A stretch of 64,000 nt of DNA from contig NZ_JACJIM010000001.1 in the NCBI RefSeq assembly GCF_014138435.1, positions 186,001 to 250,000 of the forward strand. Reading direction: 5' to 3'. The position numbers were made by a program, and so were the translations under genes. Below are positions 27,231 to 34,776 of the stretch, in pieces (the first letter of the stretch is position 1; each line of letters begins with the position of its first letter). Origin of the DNA: Methylobacterium fujisawaense. Its GTDB lineage: Bacteria > Pseudomonadota > Alphaproteobacteria > Rhizobiales > Beijerinckiaceae. Below the pieces are notes generated by a model. That model saw only the letters and a list, made by a program, of their open reading frames with translations. It had not been told where the DNA came from and searched no databases.

Positions 27231-27320
27231 ATGGCTTGGTCCGCCCCCGTCGTGTCTGAGATCTGCGTCGGCATGGAAGTCACCAGCTACGAGTCGGCTG
27301 AGATCGACACGTTCAACTGA
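27231..27320 (+). CDS. pqqA: PQQ precursor peptide PqqA, copy 2
   Basis: A second 29-residue PqqA, differing from copy 1 only at residue 7 (Val for Ile), with Glu16 and Tyr20 intact. It has its own strong ribosome site GGAGGA (27221-27226). The two genes differ at six of 90 bases, and a block of 50 bases in the middle is identical, while the flanks are unrelated. That pattern suggests a duplication kept under selection or homogenised by gene conversion. A rho-independent terminator follows 22 nt after the stop. Confidence 0.95.
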   Translation: MAWSAPVVSEICVGMEVTSYESAEIDTFN

Positions 27321-27342
27321 GACGTCGACATCACGTTCTGGG

Positions 27343-27375
27343 GCGCCGCTTCATCCGAAGCGGCGCTTTTCTTTT
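27343..27375 (+). terminator. Rho-independent terminator after the pqqA pair
   Basis: A 9-bp stem (GCGCCGCTT / AAGCGGCGC) with a 6-nt loop is followed directly by TTTTCTTTT. It is the clearest intrinsic terminator in the window and shows that the pqqA unit ends here. Confidence 0.9.
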
Positions 27376-27478
27376 GTGCGCGCATGACATGCTGCGCCTC
27401 GGCTTGACCTGCCACACCAAACTGTGCCGCTGAACCGCCACCGGGCCATGTGAGCCTGCAGAGCGAGCGAGGACGGGT

Positions 27479-28432
27479 TTGGCGGACACTGCGTATTCGG
27501 CCGATCAAGCGATCCCACCCTGCCCGATCACCGGTGCCCCCGCCCTGCGCTGCGTCGAGCGCCTGGACGCCGCCTTCCTGACGCTGCTCTGGCACTATTC
27601 CGGCCGCGTCGATGTCGGGCCGCTGCTGCGCCCCGCCGGGACGTTCCGGCTCTGGGAATCACCGACCGGGCTGATCTTCTTCGATCCGCCGGTGGCAGGC
27701 GATGCGGCCTTCTACCGGGCGTTCTACGGCCGGATCGCCGCGCACGATAAGCTCGCCGGGCCGGAGACGGAGCGCCTGGAGTTCCGCCAGGCCGCCACGC
27801 ATGTGCCGTCGGGTGCCCGGGTGCTCGACGTGGGCTGCGGCCACGGCGGTTTCCGCGCCTATGTGCCGGAGGCCACCTATACCGGCCTCGACCCGAATTT
27901 TTCCGCCGAGGACCCGACCGGGACGATCCTCGCCGAGACCGTGGAGGCGCACGCGGCGCGCCTCGGTCCGGTCTACGACGTGGCCTGCGCCTTCCAGGTC
28001 ATCGAGCATGTGGCGGACCCGCTGGGATTCGCCCGGGCGCTGGCGGCCTGCGTCAAGCCGGGCGGCCTGATTCTGATCGGGACGCCGCTCTGGCCCTCGC
28101 CCAACACCACGATCCCGAACTTCGTCATCAACGCGCCGCCCCACCATCTGACGTGGTGGACGCCCGCCGCTCTCGAGGCACTGGCCGGAACCTTGGGCTG
28201 CACCGCCGAGGCGGTCCATGCCATCGGCATGGACCGGCACGATTCGCTGATTCACTGGATGGCCAAGGTCAGCCCCGTCCGCTGCCGCGACCGCTTCTTC
28301 CGGCGGACGTGGTCCTGGGCGCTGGCGCTCGCCTTCGCCTACGGCGTCGGGTCGGTCCTCGACCGCTGCCTGCCGGTGCCGAAACGGACGCGCCCGAACG
28401 CGCTGCTGCTCGTGGCGCGGACGGGCACCTGA
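27479..28432 (+). CDS. Class I SAM-dependent methyltransferase
   Basis: A 317-residue protein with a Rossmann-type methyltransferase domain: motif I VLDVGCGHGGFRAY, motif II TGLDPNF, motif IV region VACAFQVIEHVADPLGF, and post-motif VKPGGLILIGTPLW. The N-terminal 90 residues carry the pattern CPITGAPALRCVERL and FFDPPVAGDAAFYRAFYG, as in sugar or lipid methyltransferases with a short cysteine-containing lead. The C-terminus is basic with one hydrophobic stretch (SWALALAFAYGVGSVL). The start is TTG 27479; no ATG suits. It lies after the pqqA terminator and is convergent with nupC. The substrate is unknown. Confidence 0.82.
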   Translation: MADTAYSADQAIPPCPITGAPALRCVERLDAAFLTLLWHYSGRVDVGPLLRPAGTFRLWESPTGLIFFDPPVAGDAAFYRAFYGRIAAHDKLAGPETERLEFRQAATHVPSGARVLDVGCGHGGFRAYVPEATYTGLDPNFSAEDPTGTILAETVEAHAARLGPVYDVACAFQVIEHVADPLGFARALAACVKPGGLILIGTPLWPSPNTTIPNFVINAPPHHLTWWTPAALEALAGTLGCTAEAVHAIGMDRHDSLIHWMAKVSPVRCRDRFFRRTWSWALALAFAYGVGSVLDRCLPVPKRTRPNALLLVARTGT

Positions 28433-28436
28433 TCCC

Positions 28437-29684
28437 TCACGCCACGAACAGCCCCGCGATCGCCGCGCTCGTGAGATTCGACAGCGTCCCCGCCAGGATC
28501 GCCCGCAGGCCGTACCGGGCGACCTCGGCGCGGCGCTCCGGGACGAGGCTGGAGAAGCTCGCGAGCTGGATCGCGATCGAGGCGAAGTTGGCGAAGCCGC
28601 ACAGGGCGAAGCAGACGATCGCCTGCGCGCGCGGGTCGAGGGTGCCGGCCTTCAGGACCGGCGACAGGTTGGCGTAGGCCAGGAACTCGTTGAAGGCGAG
28701 CTTCTGGCCGATCGCCCCGCCCACCAGGGTCGCCTGCTCCCAGGGCACGCCGAGGAGCCAGGCCAGCGGGGCGAGGGCCCAGCCGAGCACGCCCTCGAAC
28801 GAGGCGGCGGGATACCCGACCCATCCGCCCAGCATGCCGAAGAGGCCGTCCGCCAGGGCGATCAGCCCGACGAAGGCGATCAGCATGGCCCCTACCGAGA
28901 CCGCCACCGCGAGCCCCTTCTGGGTCCCGTCGGCCGCCGCCTCGATGATGTTGGCCGCCCGCGTCTCGCCGAACTCGACCCGGGTGGTGGTGATCCGGGT
29001 CGGCTCCGTCGATGGCATCAGGATCTTGGCGTAGACGAGGCCCCCCGGGATCGCCATCACCGAGGCGGCGAGCAGGTAGGTCATGGGCACGCCGAGGGCC
29101 GCGTAGCCCGCCAGGATCGATCCTGCCGTGGACGCGGCGCCGCTCGACATGACGGCGAACAACTCGGCCCCGGTGAGCAGGGCGAGGAACGGGCGCAGCG
29201 CGACGGCAATCTCGCTCTGGCCGATGGCGATGGTGATCACCGCCGAGAACGACTCGATGGGGGACGTGCCCAGAATGCGCCGGAGCGCCGCGCCGAGCAG
29301 GCGAGCCAGCGCCTGCATCACGCCGAGATGGTAGAGCACGCCGATGAGCGCGGAGACATAGAGGATCTGCGGCAGGACCCGCAGCGCCAGGATGAAGCCC
29401 GAGCCGCCGAACAGCTCGAACATCCTCGGCTCGACGAGACCGCCGAACAGGAAGGCGGTGCCGCGATCGCCGTAGGACAGCACGGTCACGACCGCGTCGG
29501 CGACAGCCCGCAGCGCGGCCTGCCCGGCGGGAAGAAACAGGACCAGAGCACCGAGCCCCACCTGCAGGGCCAGCCCGGCGAGCACCACGCGGAGACGGAT
29601 CGCCCGCCGATTGGTCGAGAACAGGATGGCGACGGCGAGCAGCACCAGAAGGCTGAGGCCGGCATGGATCAGGCGGTCGAGCAT
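28437..29684 (-). CDS. Concentrative nucleoside transporter (NupC/CNT family)
   Basis: A 415-residue inner-membrane symporter. The CNT signature region is present: LPQILYVSALIGVLYHLGVMQ, GQSEIAVALRPFLALLTGAELFAVMSSG and AKILMPSTEPTR, followed by the second nucleoside-binding half with GLIALADGLF and GAIGQKLAFNEFLAYANL. It imports nucleosides with protons or sodium. It starts 57 nt after the tetR stop on the same strand, so it may be transcribed with that regulator. The gene ends 4 nt from the convergent methyltransferase stop. Confidence 0.9.
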   Translation of the reverse strand: MLDRLIHAGLSLLVLLAVAILFSTNRRAIRLRVVLAGLALQVGLGALVLFLPAGQAALRAVADAVVTVLSYGDRGTAFLFGGLVEPRMFELFGGSGFILALRVLPQILYVSALIGVLYHLGVMQALARLLGAALRRILGTSPIESFSAVITIAIGQSEIAVALRPFLALLTGAELFAVMSSGAASTAGSILAGYAALGVPMTYLLAASVMAIPGGLVYAKILMPSTEPTRITTTRVEFGETRAANIIEAAADGTQKGLAVAVSVGAMLIAFVGLIALADGLFGMLGGWVGYPAASFEGVLGWALAPLAWLLGVPWEQATLVGGAIGQKLAFNEFLAYANLSPVLKAGTLDPRAQAIVCFALCGFANFASIAIQLASFSSLVPERRAEVARYGLRAILAGTLSNLTSAAIAGLFVA

Positions 29685-29741
29685 CGTGTCCTTCGGCTCC
29701 GAGCTTGGCCGGAGCGTATGGAAGGTTCAGGCCAGACGCCG

Positions 29742-30404
29742 TCAATCCGGGCTGTCCGGTGCGAGATAGGGGGCGAACAGGTCGCGGAGCTGCGCGAAGC
29801 CCCAGTCCAGATCGGCCTCCGTCAGGGTGGTGCCCCCCTGGAGGCGATGGTTCATCCAGTGGCTGGACACGATCCAGGCATTGTCGATGAGCCGCCCGAG
29901 GGCCTCCGGTGCGATCCGCAGCCGTCCCGCCCGCACGGCCGCCTCGAAGACACCGCGGGCCAGCGCCTGGGTCTCGGCCCGCAGGGCATGGATCCGCGGG
30001 CGCAGTGCCGGGGCGATGTCCACCATGGCGATCCCGTCGCGGTAGATGCAGCGGTAGCGCCAGATCAGGTCGAACCACGCCCGCTGGTAGCAGAGCAGCG
30101 CTTCCGGAGCGGCAGGGTCGGCGGGCATGCGGCCGGCCACCGCCAGGGCCTCCGCCTCGAAGGCGGCGAACACGGCTTCGATCAAACCGCTCTTGCGCGG
30201 AAAGTGATACTGCAGATTGCCCTCGCGGATCCCCGCCGCGGCCGCGATCTCCGCCGTCGTGACACGGCCGAGCCCGCGGGCGTTGAACAGCGCGAGGCTG
30301 ACTGCGAGGATTCGCGTGCGCGTATCCGGGATCGGCACGGCAGGACCGGCCTCCGGGCTGGCCTCCACATCGAAGTCGAACCTGCGGCCCTCGCCCCGCG
30401 GCAT
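29742..30404 (-). CDS. TetR/AcrR family transcriptional regulator
   Basis: A 220-residue repressor with an N-terminal helix-turn-helix: TRTRILAVSLALFNARGLGRVTTAEIAAAAGIREGNLQYHFPRKSGLIEAVF is the full classic pattern, in pieces TTAEIAAAAGI and GNLQYHF. The C-terminal ligand domain is not assignable to a substrate. ATG 30404 (MPRGEGRRF) has a GAGGA site upstream. The longer frame begins at a TTG inside the palindrome and is rejected. The gene is divergent from the SDR-hydrolase-monooxygenase operon with a perfect palindrome between them, so it very probably represses that operon and itself. Confidence 0.92.
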   Translation of the reverse strand: MPRGEGRRFDFDVEASPEAGPAVPIPDTRTRILAVSLALFNARGLGRVTTAEIAAAAGIREGNLQYHFPRKSGLIEAVFAAFEAEALAVAGRMPADPAAPEALLCYQRAWFDLIWRYRCIYRDGIAMVDIAPALRPRIHALRAETQALARGVFEAAVRAGRLRIAPEALGRLIDNAWIVSSHWMNHRLQGGTTLTEADLDWGFAQLRDLFAPYLAPDSPD

Positions 30405-30416
30405 GATCCCATCCTC

Positions 30417-30438
30417 GTCTAGGGTGTTCACCCTAGAC
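30417..30438. promoter_or_regulatory. Perfect 22-bp palindromic operator of the TetR regulator
   Basis: Half-site GTCTAGGGTG, then TT, then its exact reverse complement. It lies 13 bp upstream of the tetR start and 66 bp upstream of the SDR start, in the place expected for autoregulation and control of both divergent units. Binding by this TetR is inferred from position and symmetry. Confidence 0.8.
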
Positions 30439-30503
30439 AATCAGGTCGGCCGGGCCTATCCCCCTGAAGACCGATCCAGGTCGACGGTACGGGGAGGCGC
30501 GGT

Positions 30504-31349
30504 TTGGCACAGCGGTTCCAACTCGCGGGCGCGGTGGCCCTGATCACCGGCGCGGCGAGCGGCATCGGTGCGGCCCTGGCCGAAGGCCTCGCCGCGAAGG
30601 GCTGCAATCTTCTCCTCGTGGACCGGGACGCGACCGGGCTGGCGGCCACCGCCGGCAAGATCCGCGGCGTCTCGGTCGAGACCCGCGTCCTCGATCTCAC
30701 GGATGCCGAAGGGATCCGCGCGCTGCCGGACTGGGTCGCAGAACGGTCCGGGCATCTCGACATTCTGATCAACAATGCCGGTGTCGCCCTCGGCGGCCGG
30801 TTCGACGAGACGCATCTCGACGATTTCGAGTGGCTGCTCGACATCAACCTGCGCGCCGTCGTGCGGATGTGCCACGCCTTCCTGCCGATGCTGCGTGCCC
30901 GGCCGGCGGCGCAGATCGTCAACCTGTCGAGCCTGTTCGGGCTGATCGCGCCGCCGGGTCAGGTCGCCTACAGCACCAGCAAGTTCGGGGTGCGCGGCTT
31001 CTCGGAGGCCCTGCGGCACGAATATGCCGGCACCGGACTCGGGGTGACGGTGGTCCATCCGGGCGGCGTCGCCACCGCCATCTCGCGCAACGCCCGCGGC
31101 CGGCGACCGCCGACCGATCCGGAGGCGGCGAAGCGCGCGTCCGTGGAGGACGAGAAGGCGCGAGAGGCGTTCGGCAAGCTTCTGACCCTGGCGCCCGCCG
31201 ACGCGGCCGCCGCGATCATCCGCGGCATCGAGGCCCGGGCGCCCCGGATCGTCGTCGGCAAGGACGCCAAGAATGCCGCGCTGATCCAGCGGCTGATGCC
31301 TGTGGGCTACTGGAAGACGATCGTGCGTCTGTCCGGAGGGGCGCTCTGA
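30504..31349 (+). CDS. Short-chain dehydrogenase/reductase
   Basis: A 281-residue classical SDR that oxidises or reduces an alcohol/ketone with NAD(P). Cofactor motif TGAASGIGAALAEGL, NNAG in DILINNAGVALGG, catalytic Ser in IVNLSSLFGLI and YxxxK in YSTSKFGVRGFSEAL are all present. The C-terminal extension (about 80 residues) resembles membrane-associated SDRs that act on lipids. The start is TTG 30504 with a GGGGAGG site 6 nt upstream. The next gene begins 1 nt after its stop. Context suggests it works with the hydrolase and the monooxygenase on one ketone or alcohol substrate. Confidence 0.93.
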   Translation: MAQRFQLAGAVALITGAASGIGAALAEGLAAKGCNLLLVDRDATGLAATAGKIRGVSVETRVLDLTDAEGIRALPDWVAERSGHLDILINNAGVALGGRFDETHLDDFEWLLDINLRAVVRMCHAFLPMLRARPAAQIVNLSSLFGLIAPPGQVAYSTSKFGVRGFSEALRHEYAGTGLGVTVVHPGGVATAISRNARGRRPPTDPEAAKRASVEDEKAREAFGKLLTLAPADAAAAIIRGIEARAPRIVVGKDAKNAALIQRLMPVGYWKTIVRLSGGAL

Positions 31350-31350
31350 G

Positions 31351-32253
31351 ATGGCGAGCCTGCGTGCGTATCTCGGGGCCTACATGGTCCGAAGCCGGGT
31401 CCGGGGGCCTCTGGCACGGGCGCGGGACGTGGCCGCGTTCCGCCGCATCTTCGAGGCGCCGGCCTTCCCCGACCCCAAGGGCGTGACCTACGAGCCGGGC
31501 ATCGTCGGCGGCGTCAAAGGCGAGTGGATCCGGCCGAAGGCGGGTCCCGGCCGGCGGATGCTCTACATCCATGGCGGCGGCTTCATCGCCTGCTCGCCCC
31601 GGACGCACCGTCCCGTCACGGGCGCCCTCGCGAACCGGGGCTTCACGATCTTCGCCCCCGATTACCGCCTCGCCCCCGAGCATCCGTTCCCCGCGGCGGT
31701 CGACGACGTGACGGCGGTCTGGGCGGCGTTCAGCGCCGAGGGCGCCGCCTGCGTGGCGGGGGAATCGGCCGGCGGAAACCTCGCCCTCGTGCTGATGGGC
31801 GAAGCCCGCGCCAGGGGTCTGCCGATGCCCTGGGCGGCGGCGCTCTTCTCCCCGGCCACGGATTTCGTCTCCGAGGACGGGTCACGGGTTTCCAATGCAT
31901 GGCGCGATGCCATGTTCGACCCGCAGGCCCTCGCGGCGATCCGGCCGATGTATCTGGGCGGCGCCGATCCGGCCGATCCGCGAATCTCGCCGATCTACGG
32001 CGACCCGACCGGCTTCCCGCCGCTGCTGTTCCATGTCGGCGCGCGCGAGGTCCTGCGCGACGATTCCGTCCGCATGGCCGAGCGGGCCCGCGCGGCCGGC
32101 GTCGAGACCGAACTCAAGCTCTTCCCGGTCGTGTCCCACGCCTGGCAATTCGCCGCCGGCATGCTGCCGGAGGCGCGGGCCTCCCTCGACGAGGCCGCGG
32201 CCTTCCTGAAGGCGCACGCGCCCCACGCCCCCTCCGGGAGCCCTCTGCCATGA
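31351..32253 (+). CDS. Alpha/beta hydrolase (HSL/lipase-esterase family)
   Basis: A 300-residue esterase of the hormone-sensitive lipase type. The oxyanion motif HGGG is in YIHGGGFIACSPRTHRP, YRLAPEHPFPAAVDD is the family block, the nucleophile lies in VAGESAGGNLAL, and the His of the triad is near SHAWQF with the Asp likely in FHVGAREVLRDDS. It should cleave small or medium-chain esters in the cytoplasm. It starts 1 nt after the SDR stop and its stop overlaps the monooxygenase start. An esterase beside a Baeyer-Villiger enzyme would hydrolyse the ester product; this is inference from order. Confidence 0.93.
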   Translation: MASLRAYLGAYMVRSRVRGPLARARDVAAFRRIFEAPAFPDPKGVTYEPGIVGGVKGEWIRPKAGPGRRMLYIHGGGFIACSPRTHRPVTGALANRGFTIFAPDYRLAPEHPFPAAVDDVTAVWAAFSAEGAACVAGESAGGNLALVLMGEARARGLPMPWAAALFSPATDFVSEDGSRVSNAWRDAMFDPQALAAIRPMYLGGADPADPRISPIYGDPTGFPPLLFHVGAREVLRDDSVRMAERARAAGVETELKLFPVVSHAWQFAAGMLPEARASLDEAAAFLKAHAPHAPSGSPLP

Positions 32254-33728
32254 CAGAGACCGCGTCCGAGACCGCGTCCGAGACCCTGGCCGTCCTGATC
32301 GTCGGCGCGGGCTTCTCGGGGCTCGCGATGGCGATCCGGTGCCGGCAGGCGGGCATCGGCCCGCTGCGGGTGATCGAGAAGGCCGACGGCATCGGCGGCA
32401 CGTGGCACGACAACACCTATCCGGGGGCGGCCTGCGATATCCCCTCGCACCTCTACTCCCTGTCCTTCGCCCCGAAGGCCGACTGGAGCCGGATGTATGC
32501 GCCGCAGCCGGAGATCCTGGCCTACCTGACGGACACCGCCGAGCGGAACGGGCTGATGCCCCTGATCCAGCTGGGCACGACCTTCACCGGGGCCACGTGG
32601 GACGCGGCGCGCGCCCTGTGGCACGTGGAGACCGACCGGGGGCCGATCATGGCGCGCGCGATCGTCTCCGGGATGGGCGGCCTGCATCATCCCGCCTATC
32701 CCGACATCCCGGGTCGCGAGGCGTTCGCCGGGCCTGCCTTCCACACGGCGGCCTGGGACCATGCCGTGGCGCTCAAGGGCAAGCGCGTCGGGGTGATCGG
32801 CACGGGCGCCAGCGCGATCCAGGTGGTGCCGGAGCTCGCCGCCATCGCGTCCCACCTGACTCTGTTCCAGCGCACGCCGCCCTGGATCATGCCGAAGAAC
32901 GACCACGCCATCGCGGAGGGCACCAAGAGCCGCTACCGGCGCGTGCCGTTCAGCCGGCGGCTCGAACGGGCGCGGCTCTTCTGGCTGCACGAGGTGCGTG
33001 CGCTCCTCGGCTTCACCAAGGTCTCGAAGCTCACCGGTCAGGCCGAGGCTCTGGCCCGGCGCCATCTCGCCAAGGCGGTCCCCGACAAGACCCTGAGGGC
33101 GAAGCTGACGCCGAGCTACCGGCTCGGCTGCAAGCGGGTGCTGATCTCCGACGACTATTACCCCGCGCTCCAGCGCCCGAACGTCACCCTGGAGACGGAC
33201 GGCATCGCCCGGCTCACCGAGACCGGCGTGACCACCGAGGCCGGACGGCACCACGACCTCGACGTGATCGTCTACGCCACGGGCTTCGACGTGACCGCGA
33301 CCTTCGCGCGGATGAAGCTCGTCGGCCGCGGCGGCCGGACTCTGACCGAGGCCTGGGCCGACGGCATGGGCGCCTACCAGGGCATCACGGTCGCGGGGTT
33401 TCCCAACTACTTTATGCTGCTCGGGCCCAACACCGGGCTCGGCCACAACTCGGTCGTCTCGATGATCGAGATCCAGGTGCAGCACGTCCTCGACTGTCTC
33501 AAAGCCCTGCGTCGCGGGACGAAGACCATCGAGGTCCGGCCGGAGGCCCAGGCCCGGTTCGTCGACCGGATCCACAGCCGCATGGCCGACAGCATCTGGC
33601 AGGCCGGGGGCTGCCGGAGCTGGTACCTCGACGCGAGTGGGCGCAACAACACCCTCTGGCCCGACTCGGTCATGGCGTATCGCCGGAGCGCCCGCCGGGC
33701 CCGGCTGGGGGATTACAGGCTCGGCTGA
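32250..33728 (+). CDS. Flavin-containing (Baeyer-Villiger type) monooxygenase
   Basis: A 492-residue FAD/NADPH enzyme that inserts oxygen next to a ketone or oxidises heteroatoms. FAD motif IVGAGFSGLAMAIRC near the N-terminus, GIGGTWHDNTYPGAACDIPSHL, the BVMO-like fingerprint FAGPAFHTAAWDH, and NADPH motif VGVIGTGASAIQVVPELA are visible. Near the C-terminus VYATGFDVT and GFPNYFMLLGPNTGLGHNS are typical of the 4-hydroxyacetophenone and mycobacterial MymA groups. The start at ATG 32250 overlaps the hydrolase stop. An MTETASETASE lead of low complexity precedes the FAD fold. It is the last gene of the TetR-controlled operon. Confidence 0.93.
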   Translation: MTETASETASETLAVLIVGAGFSGLAMAIRCRQAGIGPLRVIEKADGIGGTWHDNTYPGAACDIPSHLYSLSFAPKADWSRMYAPQPEILAYLTDTAERNGLMPLIQLGTTFTGATWDAARALWHVETDRGPIMARAIVSGMGGLHHPAYPDIPGREAFAGPAFHTAAWDHAVALKGKRVGVIGTGASAIQVVPELAAIASHLTLFQRTPPWIMPKNDHAIAEGTKSRYRRVPFSRRLERARLFWLHEVRALLGFTKVSKLTGQAEALARRHLAKAVPDKTLRAKLTPSYRLGCKRVLISDDYYPALQRPNVTLETDGIARLTETGVTTEAGRHHDLDVIVYATGFDVTATFARMKLVGRGGRTLTEAWADGMGAYQGITVAGFPNYFMLLGPNTGLGHNSVVSMIEIQVQHVLDCLKALRRGTKTIEVRPEAQARFVDRIHSRMADSIWQAGGCRSWYLDASGRNNTLWPDSVMAYRRSARRARLGDYRLG

Positions 33729-33805
33729 TCGCGGCCTGCGCGCGCCGTCCCGGATCCACCCGTTCCGCCCGCAAGGACGGAGCGGGGGTGATCCGGCGCG
33801 CGGTG

Positions 33806-34459
33806 TCAGAATGCGAAGCCGGCTTCCGCCGCGAAGGCCTCGAGACCGGGCAGCGACGCGTCGAACAGCGGACGGGCCCCGAACGCGTCGCCGGCACGCA
33901 CGAAGAGCGTGACCTTGGCGTTGCGGTGCGGGCCGAACACGCAGACCAGGCGGCCGTCATCCTTGAGCTGGTTCAGCAGCGCCTGCGGCCGGACCTCGAC
34001 GCGGCCGTTGATCAGGATGACGTCGAAGGGCCCCTGCTTGGGCGCGCCGGCGGCAATCGGGCCTTCGATAACCTGTGCGGAGGCGCCGAGCCGGGTGCGC
34101 GCCGCCTCGGCGAGGTCGGGCACCGATTCCAGCGCCGTGACCTGCGCGCCGAGCTGCGCCATGACCGCCGCCGCGTAGCCGGTGCCGGTGGCGACGTCGA
34201 GGGCGGCGACGCCCGGCCGGATCCGCAGGGCCTGGATCATCCGGGCCACGACCATCGGGGCCGGCATGCAGCGGGTCTCGCCGCCGGCCTCACCGAGGCT
34301 CAGGGTCTGGTCGATATACGCGAAGGGCTCGCGGCCCTTCGGCACGAAGTCCTCACGCGGCACGGTGTCGAACGCGTCGAGCACCGTGTTGTCGTTCACG
34401 TCGAAGGTCCGCAACTGGCAGTCGACCATCATCCGCCGCGCCTGCGCGTAATCGATCAT
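33806..34459 (-). CDS. Protein-L-isoaspartate O-methyltransferase-like protein
   Basis: A 217-residue Pcm-type SAM methyltransferase. Starting at ATG 34459, it has MIDYAQARRMMVDCQLRTFD at the N-terminus, the family region VPREDFVPKGREPFAY, and motif I VAALDVATGTGYAAAVMAQLG. The Pcm family repairs isoaspartyl residues in damaged proteins, but this alphaproteobacterial form (short, starting with DYAQARRMMVDCQLRT) is usually linked to tolC and its true substrate is unproven. Here tolC is about 18 kb away. The long open frame to 34765 is not coding. The gene is divergent from the sugar dehydrogenase. Confidence 0.88.
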   Translation of the reverse strand: MIDYAQARRMMVDCQLRTFDVNDNTVLDAFDTVPREDFVPKGREPFAYIDQTLSLGEAGGETRCMPAPMVVARMIQALRIRPGVAALDVATGTGYAAAVMAQLGAQVTALESVPDLAEAARTRLGASAQVIEGPIAAGAPKQGPFDVILINGRVEVRPQALLNQLKDDGRLVCVFGPHRNAKVTLFVRAGDAFGARPLFDASLPGLEAFAAEAGFAF

Positions 34460-34776
34460 CGATACGTGTCCTCGAACCGGATCGGAACGCCGCGTCGGCC
34501 GGGCTCCGGCGGACGGCCGGCAGCCCCGGCCAAGCCTAAGCTTCCCGGACGGGGGGCGTTTTCGGAGATCATTGCCCAAAACGCAAGGTGAGCCGACACG
34601 GCAGCCGACGTCGGTCGCGGAGGACACGGCAGCGCGCGTAATCCCGGGCCGCGTTACGGCGGCCGCGGAGTGTCGCCTCGGCGCCCCCAATCCCGGTCGC
34701 GCTCTCCAGCCGACCGTTGAATAAAGAGTGCAGAGCGAGCGGGCGGTCCGTGAGACCGTCCCCACCGGGAGACACC
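34460..34776. other. Intergenic region between divergent Pcm-like gene and sugar dehydrogenase
   Basis: A 317-bp spacer that must hold both divergent promoters. An AT-richer patch occurs at about 34560-34590 and another at about 34718-34735. I see no strong palindrome and no gene in it. Confidence 0.45.
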
